Of a DNA stretch of 64,000 nucleotides, positions 12,137 through 21,972 are shown piece after piece (position 1 is the stretch's first letter; each line of letters starts with the position of its first letter). The DNA comes from Ichthyophis bannanicus (taxonomy: Eukaryota > Chordata > Amphibia > Gymnophiona > Ichthyophiidae). The stretch lies in contig CM066032.1 of NCBI GenBank assembly GCA_033557465.1, forward strand, positions 54,472,955-54,536,954, given 5' to 3'. The translations under genes were made by a program, and so were the position numbers. Below the pieces are notes generated by a model. That model was not told the DNA's origin and made no database searches. It worked only from the letters and a program-made list of their open reading frames with translations.

Positions 12137-12379
12137 TCAATGACACCATCCACGCAGCCATGTATTCATCTCCAGGATGCGAGCCTCTCTGTCTTGGCCT
12201 TTACCCTCAACAGGGAAGATTGAAGAGAACACCACCTGTGCACCTAACTGCTTCACACTCTGTCCCAGAGCCATGAAGTCACTTTTGATACGTTCCGAGG
12301 TATACCTGGCAGTATCATTTGTTCCAACATGGATTAGCAACATTGGGTAATAGTCAGTGGGCTTGATGAGTCTCGGCAA
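12137..12379 (-). pseudogene. CR1-A ORF1 fragment: SGNH/GDSL esterase-like domain
   Basis: An 80-codon frame contains MLLIHVGTNDTA (the G-x-N-D block of SGNH hydrolases), KSDFMALGQSVKQLGAQVVF and a truncated C-terminal end. Esterase domains in ORF1 are known for CR1 and related LINEs. Only the middle of the domain is preserved: the Ser (GDS) block would lie upstream and is missing, since the LINE ends near 12385. It is a 5'-truncated remnant. Confidence 0.6.
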
Positions 12380-12620
12380 ACTGTAGTAAACGTAATCAAT
12401 TGTTTACGTTATCAGAATATAGAAAGACTAGGGGGCATGTTTACTAAACACCGTTGCTGTGCGGGTTCCCGTTAGTGTGCTGGTGCCATATAAGGAGTGG
12501 GCGGGCCAGGCAGAAAAAAGAAAAAAACCGGACCGTACGTGTGTGCGTCGCGCTAATGTGCGGGGCCCACATTAGCGCGTGGGAAGGCTAAGTGGGGCGC
12601 TGCTGTGTAACCAAACAGCA

Positions 12621-12692
12621 GAGCCATAGTACAACGGTGAAGACACTGATCTATGGTGCAGGGGCCAGGGGTTCAAACCCCCATTGTGCTCA
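12621..12692 (+). repeat. tRNA-like module a
   Basis: CATAGTACAACGGTGAAGAC resembles a Pol III A box (TRGCNNAGYGG) and GGGTTCAAACCCCC a B box with a paired T-stem. Flanks are CAAACAGCAGAGC before and CAATGAAAAAGACCAGCTGAGGCATTA after. The same flanks occur around modules b and c, so the tRNA-like core is part of a longer tandem unit. No usable anticodon arm is claimed. Confidence 0.55.
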
Positions 12693-12962
12693 ATGAAAAA
12701 GACCAGCTGAGGCATTAACTTTTATGGGCAAAAGTGGTGTAGGAGGTATATTGATTATGGGCGGCAGAAGGCGGCGCACTCTTTTTTTATACGGCATGAG
12801 GAGGCGCACTGTTCATTGTGGGCGGCAGATAGCGGCGCGCTGATAAAATGGGGCAACAGAAGGCGGCGAGCCTGTGGGCAGAAGGCGTCGCGTTGTTGTG
12901 TGAGGGGGCAGCCCAATAGTGGGAGGGATAAGTGGCGCGCTGATGTACAAACAGCAGGAATG

Positions 12963-13034
12963 GAGCCATAGCACAATGGTTAAGACACTGACCACTCGTG
13001 TAGGCATCATGGGTTCAATTCCCCACAGTGCCCA
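12963..13034 (+). repeat. tRNA-like module b
   Basis: AGCCATAGCACAATGGTTAAGA (A-box region) and GGGTTCAATTCCCC (B box) lie about 45 bases apart, the spacing of a tRNA gene. The downstream sequence AGTGCCCATTGAAGAC and the upstream GCTGATGTACAAACAGCAGG match modules a and c. Confidence 0.6.
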
Positions 13035-13206
13035 TTGAAGACAGCTGGTTGAGGCATTATTTTAAGGGGCATGCCCATGTTGGGCGGCATAAGGCAGCGC
13101 GCTGTTAATGTTACGCTGCAGAAGGCGGCGCACTGCTAATTTTGTGCGCCACAAGACGGCACGCCGATGGCTACAAGGCTGCGCGCTGCTGCTCAAGCAC
13201 AGGAAC

Positions 13207-13280
13207 AGAGCCACAGCACAATGGTTGTGACACTGACCAATGGTGCAGGGACCAGGGGTTCAATCCCTCACAATGCCCAT
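13207..13280 (+). repeat. tRNA-like module c
   Basis: AGCCACAGCACAATGGTTGTGA followed by GGGGTTCAATCCCTC gives A- and B-box-like sequences. The trailing ATGCCCATTGAAAAAGACTAGC again matches module a. Modules a, b and c form an irregular direct repeat with starts about 340 and 245 bp apart, separated by GGCGGCAGAAGGCGGCG-rich spacers. Confidence 0.6.
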
Positions 13281-13653
13281 TGAAAAAGACTAGCAGAGGC
13301 AGTATGTTTTATGTTGTGGAGTGCTGTAGGAGGCCCACTAATTTTATTTTGTGATAACAACTAGAAAACGCACGCTCACAGCATGTTAACATAAGGCAGC
13401 CCATAAGGCACATCTGACAGTGCACCGTCCGCCAAGGCACCCTAGAATGTCCCCTATAGGGCAGCATGTATGTTGCGACACAGGATAATGTATAGTGCAC
13501 CCTATATGGATGGCAACCATAAAGTGCCGTATACGGCGCCCCATAAAGCGCCCTCAGAGGCACCTTATGGGTACAGTACGCTCAGGGTGTTATTGCTGGC
13601 AGCAACATATGTACAGTAAATTAAAAAGATGCTGTGGACACCCCTATCATAGA

Positions 13654-13733
13654 ACCCCACTGTGGGTTTGAACCCATGACCTCTGGCTGCATAGGGAGTG
13701 ATATAACCATTGGACTACAACTCCATAGCTGTA
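13654..13733 (-). repeat. tRNA-like module d (reverse)
   Basis: On the minus strand, GTAGTCCAATGGTTATATC precedes GTCATGGGTTCAAACCCAC. The same module, in the same element-relative position, appears at 17370-17436 of copy 1 (plus strand), next to the shared GACCTGCAG/CAGCCAGCCAGG block. It points towards modules a-c. Confidence 0.6.
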
Positions 13734-15092
13734 AGCAAGCCCCTGGCTGGCTGCAGATAGCCTGCACGTCACCTCACAGACAGTCTGCCGGTGTAAACAG
13801 GATAGGGTTAGGCCACACGTACCCATGATGCCAACAGCCACTGCACCCTGCAAGTCATTCCAGCAAGACACATACCAGCTACAAACAGTCTGCTGGTTAG
13901 TCCATAGTGCATGTTCCCAATGGAGACACATGCACGCAGAACTGGTCTGCCAGCATACACAGCAAGCAGATAAATCAGTGACTGGGCCCCAAATAGAAAC
14001 CCATATCTATCACATGAGAGAAATACTGTATAGCACTATGGGGGTGCCTAGCCATGCTGTGGTCACTGCACAGTCAGGGTGAGCGTGATCTCCCAGAAGG
14101 ACATGCTTTGGCCACCCTGTCTGTGTAGGTGGTGGCCGGACACTACAATGTCCCTGCCAGTGCCCTATGCCCGGTGCAGATGCATCCTGGCCAGGCTACC
14201 CTGTCCTGGCTATACCCATGGTACCTTGCACCTCATTATGCACATTGGCAGGCCAATACTGGCAACAGTGCTGGCAGTGTGGGCTGTGGAAGGGGCTTGC
14301 AGCCAACACCCACTGTATAGCCAGACACACACTTCCACACCTATGCCATCATGGTGCTACTATTGAGGAAGTAATTAGCCTTGCCCACCAAACCGGTCCT
14401 GAGCACGGCAAGGCATGGATATGGTACGCAGTACAGCTGGGGGTCACTCCCCAGGGTGGTAAACACCGTCAAAGGCCAGGCCTGGAGCATGCACCGCAAA
14501 CACCTAACAGATTGTTCGGATGGGGTCAACTAGCAGTATGTGCGTAACGTATGGATATCAAGCTGCCTGTGCTCCTAGCAAACGTCTCAGAGCTGTGTAC
14601 CGTATACCTCAGGTGTAGGGTGACATTGTTAAGTTATGCAAGTGCTAGTTTTGGGAGATGCATGCAGGGTACAATGGTCTGCCTCTCCAGGAGACATTGG
14701 CCAATGAGGCCTGTGGGTGTGGGTGTGTCTGCCCTTGATGGCTGCTGCTTTACGGCACAGATTCCCAACTCCAGTCCAGGTTTGCATCACACTGTTCTGA
14801 TTTTCCTGCTGTCCCTCATGGATATGCATGAGCTACATCTACATACCATGGGTGTGGTGCATAGATATACAGCACAGGCATTTGTATGAGTGGCATCATG
14901 GAACCTGACTGGTGTGTGCCCCACCAGGACTGCATTTGGGTGATTCTGCTCTGGGTACTGGCCCTGTTCATGGTGTCTTTGCTCAGTGGGGTAAAAGATA
15001 GACGTATTGCCATTGCATATGTCCTCGCCAGGAAAGGTGTGCCCTTACTATCACTGTTTACTTGGGGGAAAAATATGTGGGCAAGATTGGCA

Positions 15093-15175
15093 GTTGCCCC
15101 AGTTGGGCTTTGAACCTGTGACCTTCTGCTCTTGCATGCAGTGTCTGCGTGCACTGCACCACTGTGTAGCCATAG
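15093..15175 (-). repeat. tRNA-like module e (reverse)
   Basis: On the minus strand, GCTACACAGTGGTGCAGTG is followed by GGTCACAGGTTCAAAGCCCA. It is a paralogue of the modules at 2021-2100 and 15561-15637. The variable-region length is larger than in modules a-c. Confidence 0.55.
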
Positions 15176-15560
15176 ATTGGGTGGATTCCCTGGCATGTCC
15201 ATGACTGTGGATCCGGCAGGGCCTGTCTGTTGCAGTCTGTTGCAGTGGACGGTGGCAGCCTGTACATGGCTAGGCCTCTGTCTTCTGTCGCTAGCAGCCA
15301 CTGCCCCCTGCACCACATGTACTCGTCCGCCAACATGCTGGCATGAGCTCCTCCCATAAAAAGCAGGTGACCTGATTGGAATGTGGCAGTACGGGACTGC
15401 ATTTGGGGTACTTGGCTGTGGGTAATGCCCATTGTTGTGGTGTGTGTGCGTTGTTGGGTAAAATATGGGTGTTTTCCCCATGCTTATGTCCCCTGCAATA
15501 CAGGGGTGTCTGCGCTATCTGTGTTTAGTGGTGGGTAAAATATAGGGACTGGGCTGGCAA

Positions 15561-15637
15561 GTGCCCCAGCTGGGCTTTGAACCTCTGGTCCTAGAGGTAC
15601 TGACTCTGTCCGCTGCACCACACTATGGCCACAGAGA
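15561..15637 (-). repeat. tRNA-like module f (reverse)
   Basis: On the minus strand, GCCATAGTGTGGTGCAGCGG is followed by AGAGGTTCAAAGCCCAGC. It lies about 470 bp from module e and shares the following CTTGCCAGCCCAGTCCC-type sequence with it, so e and f look like a local duplication. Confidence 0.55.
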
Positions 15638-16460
15638 CAGTGCAGCCCCTGGAGGTAGTAAGCCTGGCAGGATGGAGTCACAAACCCTGCTCTACGCAAT
15701 TTTACTGTGGGCATATGCACCCTGTCTGGTGACAAACGTGCACATAAACCACGGAAATGACCACGGGAACTGGGGGAAACAATATCACCACGCTGGGCAA
15801 CAGTGATATTAATGGGCAACCATAGCAAACACTCCCAGGACAGCTCCACAACAGGAAATGTTGTTTGGAAGAGTCTCCGCTCCGTAAACCCTTCCAAAAT
15901 TCATTTCTTTTTTCTGGAGCTTTGTTGGGTGTGTTTTCTGTATTTGCCCATCACTATAACTGTTCCCCAGCTGAATTACTATTTTTAATAGTTCTGTTGT
16001 GGTCATTTCCTATTTTTATGTGCACTTTTGTGCTGTGCACATGTATCACACTGCTCACGTTTTGCTGGTTTCCCCGGTTTTCCTGTACATTGCTGACGGA
16101 AATGGTTTCTCTTCCCTTTAAATGCTTTCTACCGCGAGTGTTTCACTCGTGGTAGTTTTTACATGCAAATTCGGGTCCGATACTGTGCGGGGACACTCTC
16201 CCCTCCCACTCTCCACCCATTGACCCCGTCCCTCTGCCCCTCCGTAGCCTTCCTCCGCCCTCCTTTAGCTGTTCCACGCCTCTATCGGACATTTGCGGGC
16301 CCGCACTTGTACGGGGCCCGTTAGTGTGCCGCGTACCTGTGCGGGGGTGACACGCACGTGTGCGGGGCGTTTAAACGCGTTTATGCGCGTTTCAGTGCCG
16401 CGTTTCCGTGCGCTATTTTGCGGCGCGCACATTTCCGGTTTTTAGTAAACATGCCCCTAG

Positions 16461-16644
16461 GGGACATGCAATGAAGCTACAGGGTAAACTATTTAAAACT
16501 AATAAAAGAAAATATTTCTTCACTCAACGTGTAATCAAACTCTGGAATTTGTTACCGGAGAAAGTAGTAAAGGCTGTTAGTGTAGCTGGGTTTAAAAAAG
16601 GTTTGGACAAGTTCCTGGAGGAAAGGTCCATAAACCATTATTAA
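16461..16644 (+). pseudogene. CR1-B ORF2 C-terminal end
   Basis: The frame reads [20 protein letters not shown], then [20 protein letters not shown] and [19 protein letters not shown], followed by a stop. This is the C-terminal tail of the CR1-B ORF2 that begins at 7350. The Harbinger-like copy 2 separates it from the rest. The same tail occurs at 20640-20691, 52769 and 57580. Confidence 0.85.
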
Positions 16645-17369
16645 GAAGGGACCCAGGATATCAATGCTTGACCCAGTACAAGCATTGCGGAACCTGTGTC
16701 TTTTGGGGAAACTGCTAGGTATTTATGACCTAGATTGGCCACTGTTGGAAACAGGATACTGGGCTTGATGGACCTTGGTCTGACCCAGTATAGCATATCT
16801 TATGTTCTTATGTACAAATCTGCATTGCCTGCCCTTTAGGGTGTTTGTTCCCCAGCAGGACTGGGGTTGATGGTCCCCTCTACTGCCTCCATTGCAGGGA
16901 GGTAGAATGTGGATCTGTTGGTGGGAGATCCTGTTTCCCCACCCTGAGCCACAGTGATCCATACACCCAACACAGGATAAGCACTATTCTGGATGCATCA
17001 TAGCCCATAAGGACCACCCCCCCCCCACCCCACACTAGCACTGATGGGGACCTGTAGCATGGTATATTTCATTCATAAAAGGTGCTGTGGACCTGGTGCT
17101 GGGCGCCCCACCTCACCCTCAGGTTGAGCACAGTACCCGCACAATGTGACGGTCTGTAGCTACTCTGTGCCAGTAACACACACGGTCATTACCCCCTACC
17201 AGGCTGAGGTGTTGTGGGGGTGCATACCCCATCTTGTGATCATCTGTGCTGATTTGCATGTGTAGTGCATCATGGGTAGGGGTGGGTTAACCCTATCCTG
17301 GTAACCACAGCAGACAGTTTGTGTGGTGACCTGCAGTCCTCCTGTAGCCAGCCAGGAGTTTGTTGTTAG

Positions 17370-17436
17370 CTTTAGAGCTGTAGCCCACTGGTTACTTCAC
17401 TGCCAGAGGTCATGGGTTTGATCCCACAGTGGGGTT
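17370..17436 (+). repeat. tRNA-like module g in Harbinger-like copy 1
   Basis: GCTGTAGCCCACTGGTTACTTC (A-box region) and GGTCATGGGTTTGATCCCAC (B-box region) are spaced as in a tRNA. It is the counterpart of module d. Downstream lies the palindrome at 17456-17755. Confidence 0.6.
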
Positions 17437-17455
17437 ATTTGATAGGGCTGTATGA

Positions 17456-17755
17456 GACATTTTCTTTTTTAATTTAAATTAGTGCTGCCAGCAAAAACAC
17501 CCTCACAGTGCTGAAGCCTTAAGGTGCCTCATTAGGCGCCCTCTTAAGTGCTCTATAAGGCACCCTATAAATTGCCCTATAAGGCGCCCTACAGGAAACA
17601 TTATAAGGTACCTTGGCGGACAGTGCACTTTATAATGTGCCCTCTTGAGTGCCTTATAGGGCGCCTTATGCGGCAGCTTAGTTTACGGCACTGTGAGGGT
17701 GTGTTTGCTGGCAGCACTAATTTAAATTAAAAAAGAAAATGCCTCAGACAGCACT
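17456..17755. repeat. Palindrome with AGGCGCCCTATA-type short repeats
   Basis: The outer arms TTAATTTAAATTAGTGCTGCCAGC and its reverse complement (17706-17735) enclose CACCCTCACAGTGC and its complement. The core is a cluster of CTATAAGGCGCC-like short units in both orientations. The same structure recurs at 40240-40450, and a relative with a different core lies at 13330-13600. Confidence 0.8.
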
Positions 17756-17800
17756 GATTTAAAGTGAAGGGCAATTCCTCAGACAGCCTTACTCATCAAG

Positions 17801-17870
17801 CTCACTGGGGGATCAAACTCATGACCCTCTTTCATCAATCAATGTATTAACCATTGTGCTACACCTCTGT
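17801..17870 (-). repeat. tRNA-like module h (reverse)
   Basis: On the minus strand, GTGTAGCACAATGGTTAATAC is followed by GGTCATGAGTTTGATCCCCC. The module lies close to the right terminus of Harbinger-like copy 1. The corresponding position near the right ends of copy 3 (36598-36666) and the fragment at 40506-40580 also carries such a module. Confidence 0.6.
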
Positions 17871-18128
17871 TGCTGTGTTTGTAGGTCAGCGCACCTAATT
17901 AAGGCTAATGCACATTAACGTGCCACGGCTCCCTCTATCGCACGAAAAGTACCTTATCGCACGATAACCCTAAATGCTACCTTAAGACCGGAATGCCCAC
18001 TACCTTATATGGCATCCTGCACACTAACGCTGGCTGCACGTTAAGACTGCTTAGTAAACATACCCCATAGAAACATGACAACAGAAAAATACTACACAGT
18101 TTATCTAGTCTGCCCTTCCATATCCCCA

Positions 18129-19726
18129 CTACAACAGTCCCCTTTTTTCCTTTAGAGATCCTCTCTGTTTGCCCCATTCAGATACTATCCTCCTGTCCAC
18201 CACCTCCACTGGGAGACTATTCCACAGAACCACCACTCTTTCCATAAAGAAACATTTCTGCATATCACTCCTGAATCTATCCCCTTTCACCCTCATCCCA
18301 AGTCCCCTCATAGCAGAACTTGCTTTCAATCAAAAGAGGCTCTTCTCATTTATGCCACAGAGGTATTTAAACATCTCAATCATATCACCTCTATCCGCCT
18401 TTCCTCTAAGGTGTACATATTAAGATCCTTAAATCTGTCCTCATATTCTTTATAATGAAGACCACTAACCATTTTAGTAGCAACCCTCTGGACCAACTTC
18501 AACCTATTTATATCCTTTTGAAGGTGCGGTCTCCAGAATTGCACACAGTACTCCAAATGAGGTCGCACCAAAGACTTATACAGAGGCATTATCACCTCCT
18601 TTTTTCTGCTAGCCATTCCTCTCCGTATGCACCCAAGCATCCTTCTAGCTTTTGCCGTTGCCTTTTCTACCTGTTTAGCTACTTTAAGATCATCAGACAC
18701 AACCACGCCTAGGTCCCACTCTTCTTTAGTGGACAAAAGTACTTCACCCCCTATACTATATTGCTGTCTTGGATTGCTGCAGCCCAAATGCATGACCTTG
18801 CATTTTTTAACATTAAATCTCAGCTGCCAAATTCTAGACCATTCTTCAAGTTTAGCTACATCCCTCTTCATGTTATCTACACCTTGCTGAGTGTCTACTC
18901 TATTGCAAATTTTGGTACCATCCACAAAGAGGCAAACCTTACCTGACAGCCCTTCCACTATATCACTAACAAAGATGTTAAAAAGAATCTGACCAAGTAC
19001 AGATCCCTAGGGCTCATCACTGGTAACCTCATTCTCCTCAGAGTGAGCTCCATTTACCTGTACCTTTTGTCGCCACCCACTCAACCAATTTCTAACCCAA
19101 GCAGTAACTTCAGGGGCCATCCCTAGGGTACTCAGTTTGTTATTATCACCTGTGAGGAACGGTGTCAAAGGCTTTACTGAAATCTAAATACACCATATCT
19201 AGGGCTCTCCCTCAGTCCAGCTCCTTGGTCACACAGTCAAAGAAATCAGATTTGTCCGACAAGACCTGCCTCTGGTGAATCCATGATACCTCGGATCCTG
19301 TAATCTACTGGACTCCAGAAACCTCACTATTTTCTCTTTCAGCATTGCTTCCAATAATTTACTCACCAACGAAGTTAAACTAACTGGCTTGTAGGTTTCA
19401 ACCATATCCTTACTTCCACTTTTGTGTAAAGGGACCACATGTGCCTCTCTCCAGTCCTTTGGCACCACTCCCGACTCCAATGAGGCATTGAAAAGGTCAG
19501 TCAGTGGAGCTTCTAGGACATCTCCAAGTTCCCTCAGTATTCTAGGGTGTATCCCATCTGATCCCATTGCTTTGAGTATTTTAAGTTTAGCTAGTTTCTC
19601 ACAAACACAGTCTTCTGAAAATTGTTCAAGATGTCCCTCTCTTCTGTTCCTCTTTGTGGGTGTTTTCTGAGGTCTTGCTCCTGGTTCTTCATCTGTGAAC
19701 ACAGAACAGAAATATTTGTTAAGCAA
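18129..19726 (-). pseudogene. CR1-A ORF2: reverse transcriptase, multiply broken
   Basis: Frames at 19726-19229, 18958-18380 and 18329-18129 together give an RT. Motifs include MGSDGIHPRILRELGDVLEA, RGRSCRTNL, FVDGTKICNRVDT (catalytic FADD degraded to FVDG), [18 protein letters not shown] and VVLWNSLPVEVVD. Stops and shifts fall near 18340, 18970-19220 and 19740. The GVPQGS region is mutated (near 19010). The copy is inactive. Confidence 0.8.
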
Positions 19727-19849
19727 TTCCGCTTTATTCTCATCAGCTTCTACATATTCCTCCCTTCACCCTTGAGTCTGACATTACCACTTTTGCCCTT
19801 CCTCTTCTCACCAAGATATCTGAAAAGTGTCTTATCCCCCATTTTATTG

Positions 19850-20340
19850 CATTGGCTATTTCCTCCTCTTTTTTCAATCTTTGCTTTCCTGACTACTTTG
19901 CTAGCTTCTCTAAGTTTTCCAAATACAGATGCCTGTTTTCCTCTCTCTGTGATCTCTTGTATTTCATGAAAGCTGCCCTCTTTTTCTTCACCTTTTCAGC
20001 TACTTCTTTTGAAAACCAGTGGTCTCCTTTTCCTTTTACCTTTATTAACCATTTTAGAAAAAAGGTTGGTTGCCCTTAAAATATCCCCTTTCAGTTTTGC
20101 CCACTGTTATTCTACATCCCTCAGCTGTTCCCATGCCACTAACGACTCCCTGAGGTATTGACCCATTTTGGCAAAGTTAGTTTTCCTAAAGTCTAAGACC
20201 CTCGCTTTTGAATAGATTTTATCAGCCCTAGTCCTGATACTGAACCACACCATCTGGTGATCACTGGATGCAAAATGATCTCCCACTATAACATCAGAAA
20301 CACTTTCACCATTGGTAAGCACCAAGTCCAATATGGCCCC
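19850..20340 (-). pseudogene. CR1-A ORF2: endonuclease C-terminal part and linker
   Basis: The minus-strand frame at 20331-20107 reads MDLVLTNGESVSDVIVGDHF, then ASSDHQMVWFSIRTRADKI and DFRKTNFAKMGQYLRESLV, matching the endonuclease end and linker of the copy at 10860-11996. The upstream part of this domain continues to 20501 (LLIGDFIMPNVDWHIPAAVS) and then across the hAT at 31412-31687. Confidence 0.75.
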
Positions 20341-20628
20341 TTCACGTGTGGGTTCTGTTACAGTTGCTTGAATAGTTCTCCCTGTAGAGAATCCAGGATC
20401 TCCTTACTTCTCGAGGATACAGCAGCAGGAATGTGCCAATCAACATTTGGCATAATGAAATCCCCTATCAGTAGCATTTCCCCTTTCCTGGCAATGCTCT
20501 GCAGGGCCGATGCCAGGATTTCTATTGCCCCCCTGCAACCTATAAATCGGCACCCCTCCCTCATTATTATTAATGTTGACTGCACCCTACCCTTCTTTTT
20601 CCCAAAACTGCTTTGTGAACTCTTTTCA

Positions 20629-20975
20629 AGTGTAGCTGGGTTTAAAAAAGGTTTGGACAAGTTCCTGGAGGAAAGGTCCATAAACCATTATTAAGAAGGG
20701 ACCCAGGATATCAATGATTGACCCAGTACAAGCATTGTGGAACCTGTGTCTTTTGGGGATACTGCTTGGTACGTATGACCTAGATTGGCCACTGTTGGAA
20801 ACAGGATACTGGGCTTGATGGACCTTGGTCTGACCCAGTATGGCATATCTAAGAACATAAGAACATAAGATATGCCATACTGGGTCAGACCAAGGTCCAT
20901 CAAGCCCAGTATCCTGTTTCCAGCAGTGGCCAATCTAGGTCATACGTACCTAGCAGTTTCCTTATGTTCTTATGT
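20629..20975. mobile_element. Two CR1-B 3' ends in head-to-head arrangement
   Basis: A plus-strand 3' end (20629-20850) runs from GTGTAGCTGGGTTTAAAAAA through the stop of the RT tail to GACCCAGTATGGCATATCT. It is broken in its tail by a short minus-strand 3' end (20851-about 20960: AAGAACATAAGAACATAAG, then GCCATACTGGGTCAGACC). TTATGTTCTTATG then completes the first tail. Both are short, 5'-truncated copies; the second inserted into the 8-bp tail of the first. Confidence 0.75.
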
Positions 20976-21661
20976 AATATTAGTAGTTCTCCTTTAAATC
21001 CAGCGTTGTAAGAAAATTGTAGCAAAAGAGCAAATGCATAACTAAAATAAAAATACTTAGCAGTAGATACTTAGCATCATACAAACAGGCTGTGATAGTC
21101 CAAAAAATAAATAAAATCTGATTCTGGTCATCTCACTAACAACATAAACATTCTCCAGTGCCAGGCATATTGTGAACTAATATAAAACATTTCAAAAGTC
21201 ACTGAAAATCTAAAAAAATCAAATCTACCATACTATACCAGCACACACTTTCAAAACTCATACAATAAGGGGCCTACACAGAAAAAAGCACCATAAATAC
21301 TGCAATGTGCCCCAAAACATCGATACACCTATTTAAAAAGCTGAACAAGTGAAATTATTACAGTACAGATCCCTACGTACAAACTCCATGTTAATAGAAC
21401 ACCTGGCCTTGGTCACACACTCAGGACATAGACCCTCACCAAGTACAGAATAAGTGACCACAAACTAAAGTAAAAATAAAATTATATAGGCAAAAATGAA
21501 AATGAAACCCCAAGAAGCCAGACTCCGCATGCGGTGCCACACCAGGTAAGAGATACAGTTCCCCATACTGTGTGAAATATAGATAGAAACATAGAAACAT
21601 AGAAACATGATGACAGAAAAAGACCACAAGGCCCATCTAGTCTGTCCTTCCATAACAACAA

Positions 21662-21972
21662 CTACAACAGTCCACTTTCTACCTTTAGAGATCCTCTGTG
21701 TTGGTCCCATGCTTTTTTGAATTCAGTTACTGTCCTCATCTCTACCACCTCCACTGGGAGACTATTCCACGGATCCACTACTCTTTCCGTAAAGAAATAT
21801 TTCCGCATATCACTCCTGAATCTATCTCCCATCACCCTCATCCCATGTCCCCTCGTAGCAGAACTTGCTTTCAATTGAAAGAGTCTCTCTCCCTGAACAT
21901 TTAAGCCACGGAGGTATTTAAACATCTCAATCATATCACCTCTATCCCGCCTTTCCTCTAAGGTGTACATAT
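21662..21972 (-). pseudogene. CR1-A ORF2 C-terminal part
   Basis: The frame reads MYTLEERRDRGDMIEMFKYL, QLKASSATRGHGMRVMGDRF, FFTERVVDPWNSLPVEVVEM and ends DQHRGSLKVESGLL. It continues upstream at 28645, beyond the LTR retrotransposon. Sequence is close to the copies at 32287-32721 and 63533-63994. Confidence 0.85.

Larger units (their letters stand above)
9054..12385 (-). mobile_element. CR1-type LINE (family A, TTTCTATG tail), nearly full length
   Basis: The minus-strand element is flanked by GTAAAC at 9048-9053 and 12386-12391, and inserted into the CR1-B copy. Its 3' end at the left carries the tandem TTTCTATG tail typical of the CR1 clade. Reading 5' to 3' on the minus strand it contains an SGNH-esterase-like ORF1 fragment (12137-12379), an endonuclease (10860-11996), and RT plus C-terminal domain (9122-10867), all with frameshifts. 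At 3.3 kb it is the longest copy of this family here. Confidence 0.85.
12432..16457 (-). mobile_element. PIF/Harbinger-like non-autonomous transposon carrying six tRNA-like modules (copy 2)
   Basis: The termini are GGGGCATGTTTACTAAAC (left) and TTTTAGTAAACATGCCCC (right), with a 3-bp TAG duplication (12429-12431 and 16458-16460). The empty-site sequence is known from the intact CR1-B relative at 52930-52960. The element lies in reverse orientation to copy 1: its block CCGTCAGCAATGTACAGG-like sequence is at 16085-16110, near the right end. It holds no transposase frame. The interior has three direct tRNA-like units (12.6-13.3 kb), three in reverse (13.65-15.64 kb), a palindromic tract around 13330-13600 and GC-rich subterminal sequence. 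Confidence 0.8.
7350..16812 (+). mobile_element. CR1-type LINE (family B, 8-bp TTCTTATG tail), 5'-truncated and interrupted
   Basis: The LINE is flanked by a 6-bp duplication TACAAA (7344-7349 and 16813-16818). Its own sequence occupies 7350-9053, 12386-12431 and 16458-16812. It ends in TCTTATGTTCTTATG, an 8-bp tandem tail characteristic of CR1-clade LINEs. It is 5'-truncated within the endonuclease-RT linker. A CR1-A LINE (9054-12385) and a Harbinger-like element (12432-16457) inserted later. It sits in the Harbinger-like copy 1, whose flanking sequence resumes at 16813 colinear with 35740 of copy 3. Confidence 0.85.
813..18066 (+). mobile_element. PIF/Harbinger-like DNA transposon, non-autonomous, heavily interrupted (copy 1)
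   Basis: The left terminus is GGGGTATGTTTAATAAAG (813) and the right terminus GCTTAGTAAACATACCCC, ending at 18066. The element's own sequence covers 813-2474, 6656-7349 and 16813-18066. The gaps are filled by a hAT (2483-6655) and a CR1-B LINE (7350-16812). Own-sequence pieces are colinear with copy 3 (34106-36858): for example the CCATTTCCGTCA block, the TGCCTCCTGGAGAGGCAGGA block and the GGTAGAATGTGGATCT block occur in the same order in both. No transposase frame is recognisable. Superfamily assignment rests on TIR style and on the 3-bp TAA and TAG duplications of the sister copies. The flanks of this copy (AAA and ATA) do not match, probably because a CR1-A abuts the right end. Confidence 0.7.

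Noticed and set aside
12621..13280. Functional tRNA genes
   Set aside because: A- and B-box-like sequence is present, but I could not fold a convincing acceptor stem and anticodon arm, and the modules repeat within a transposon family.
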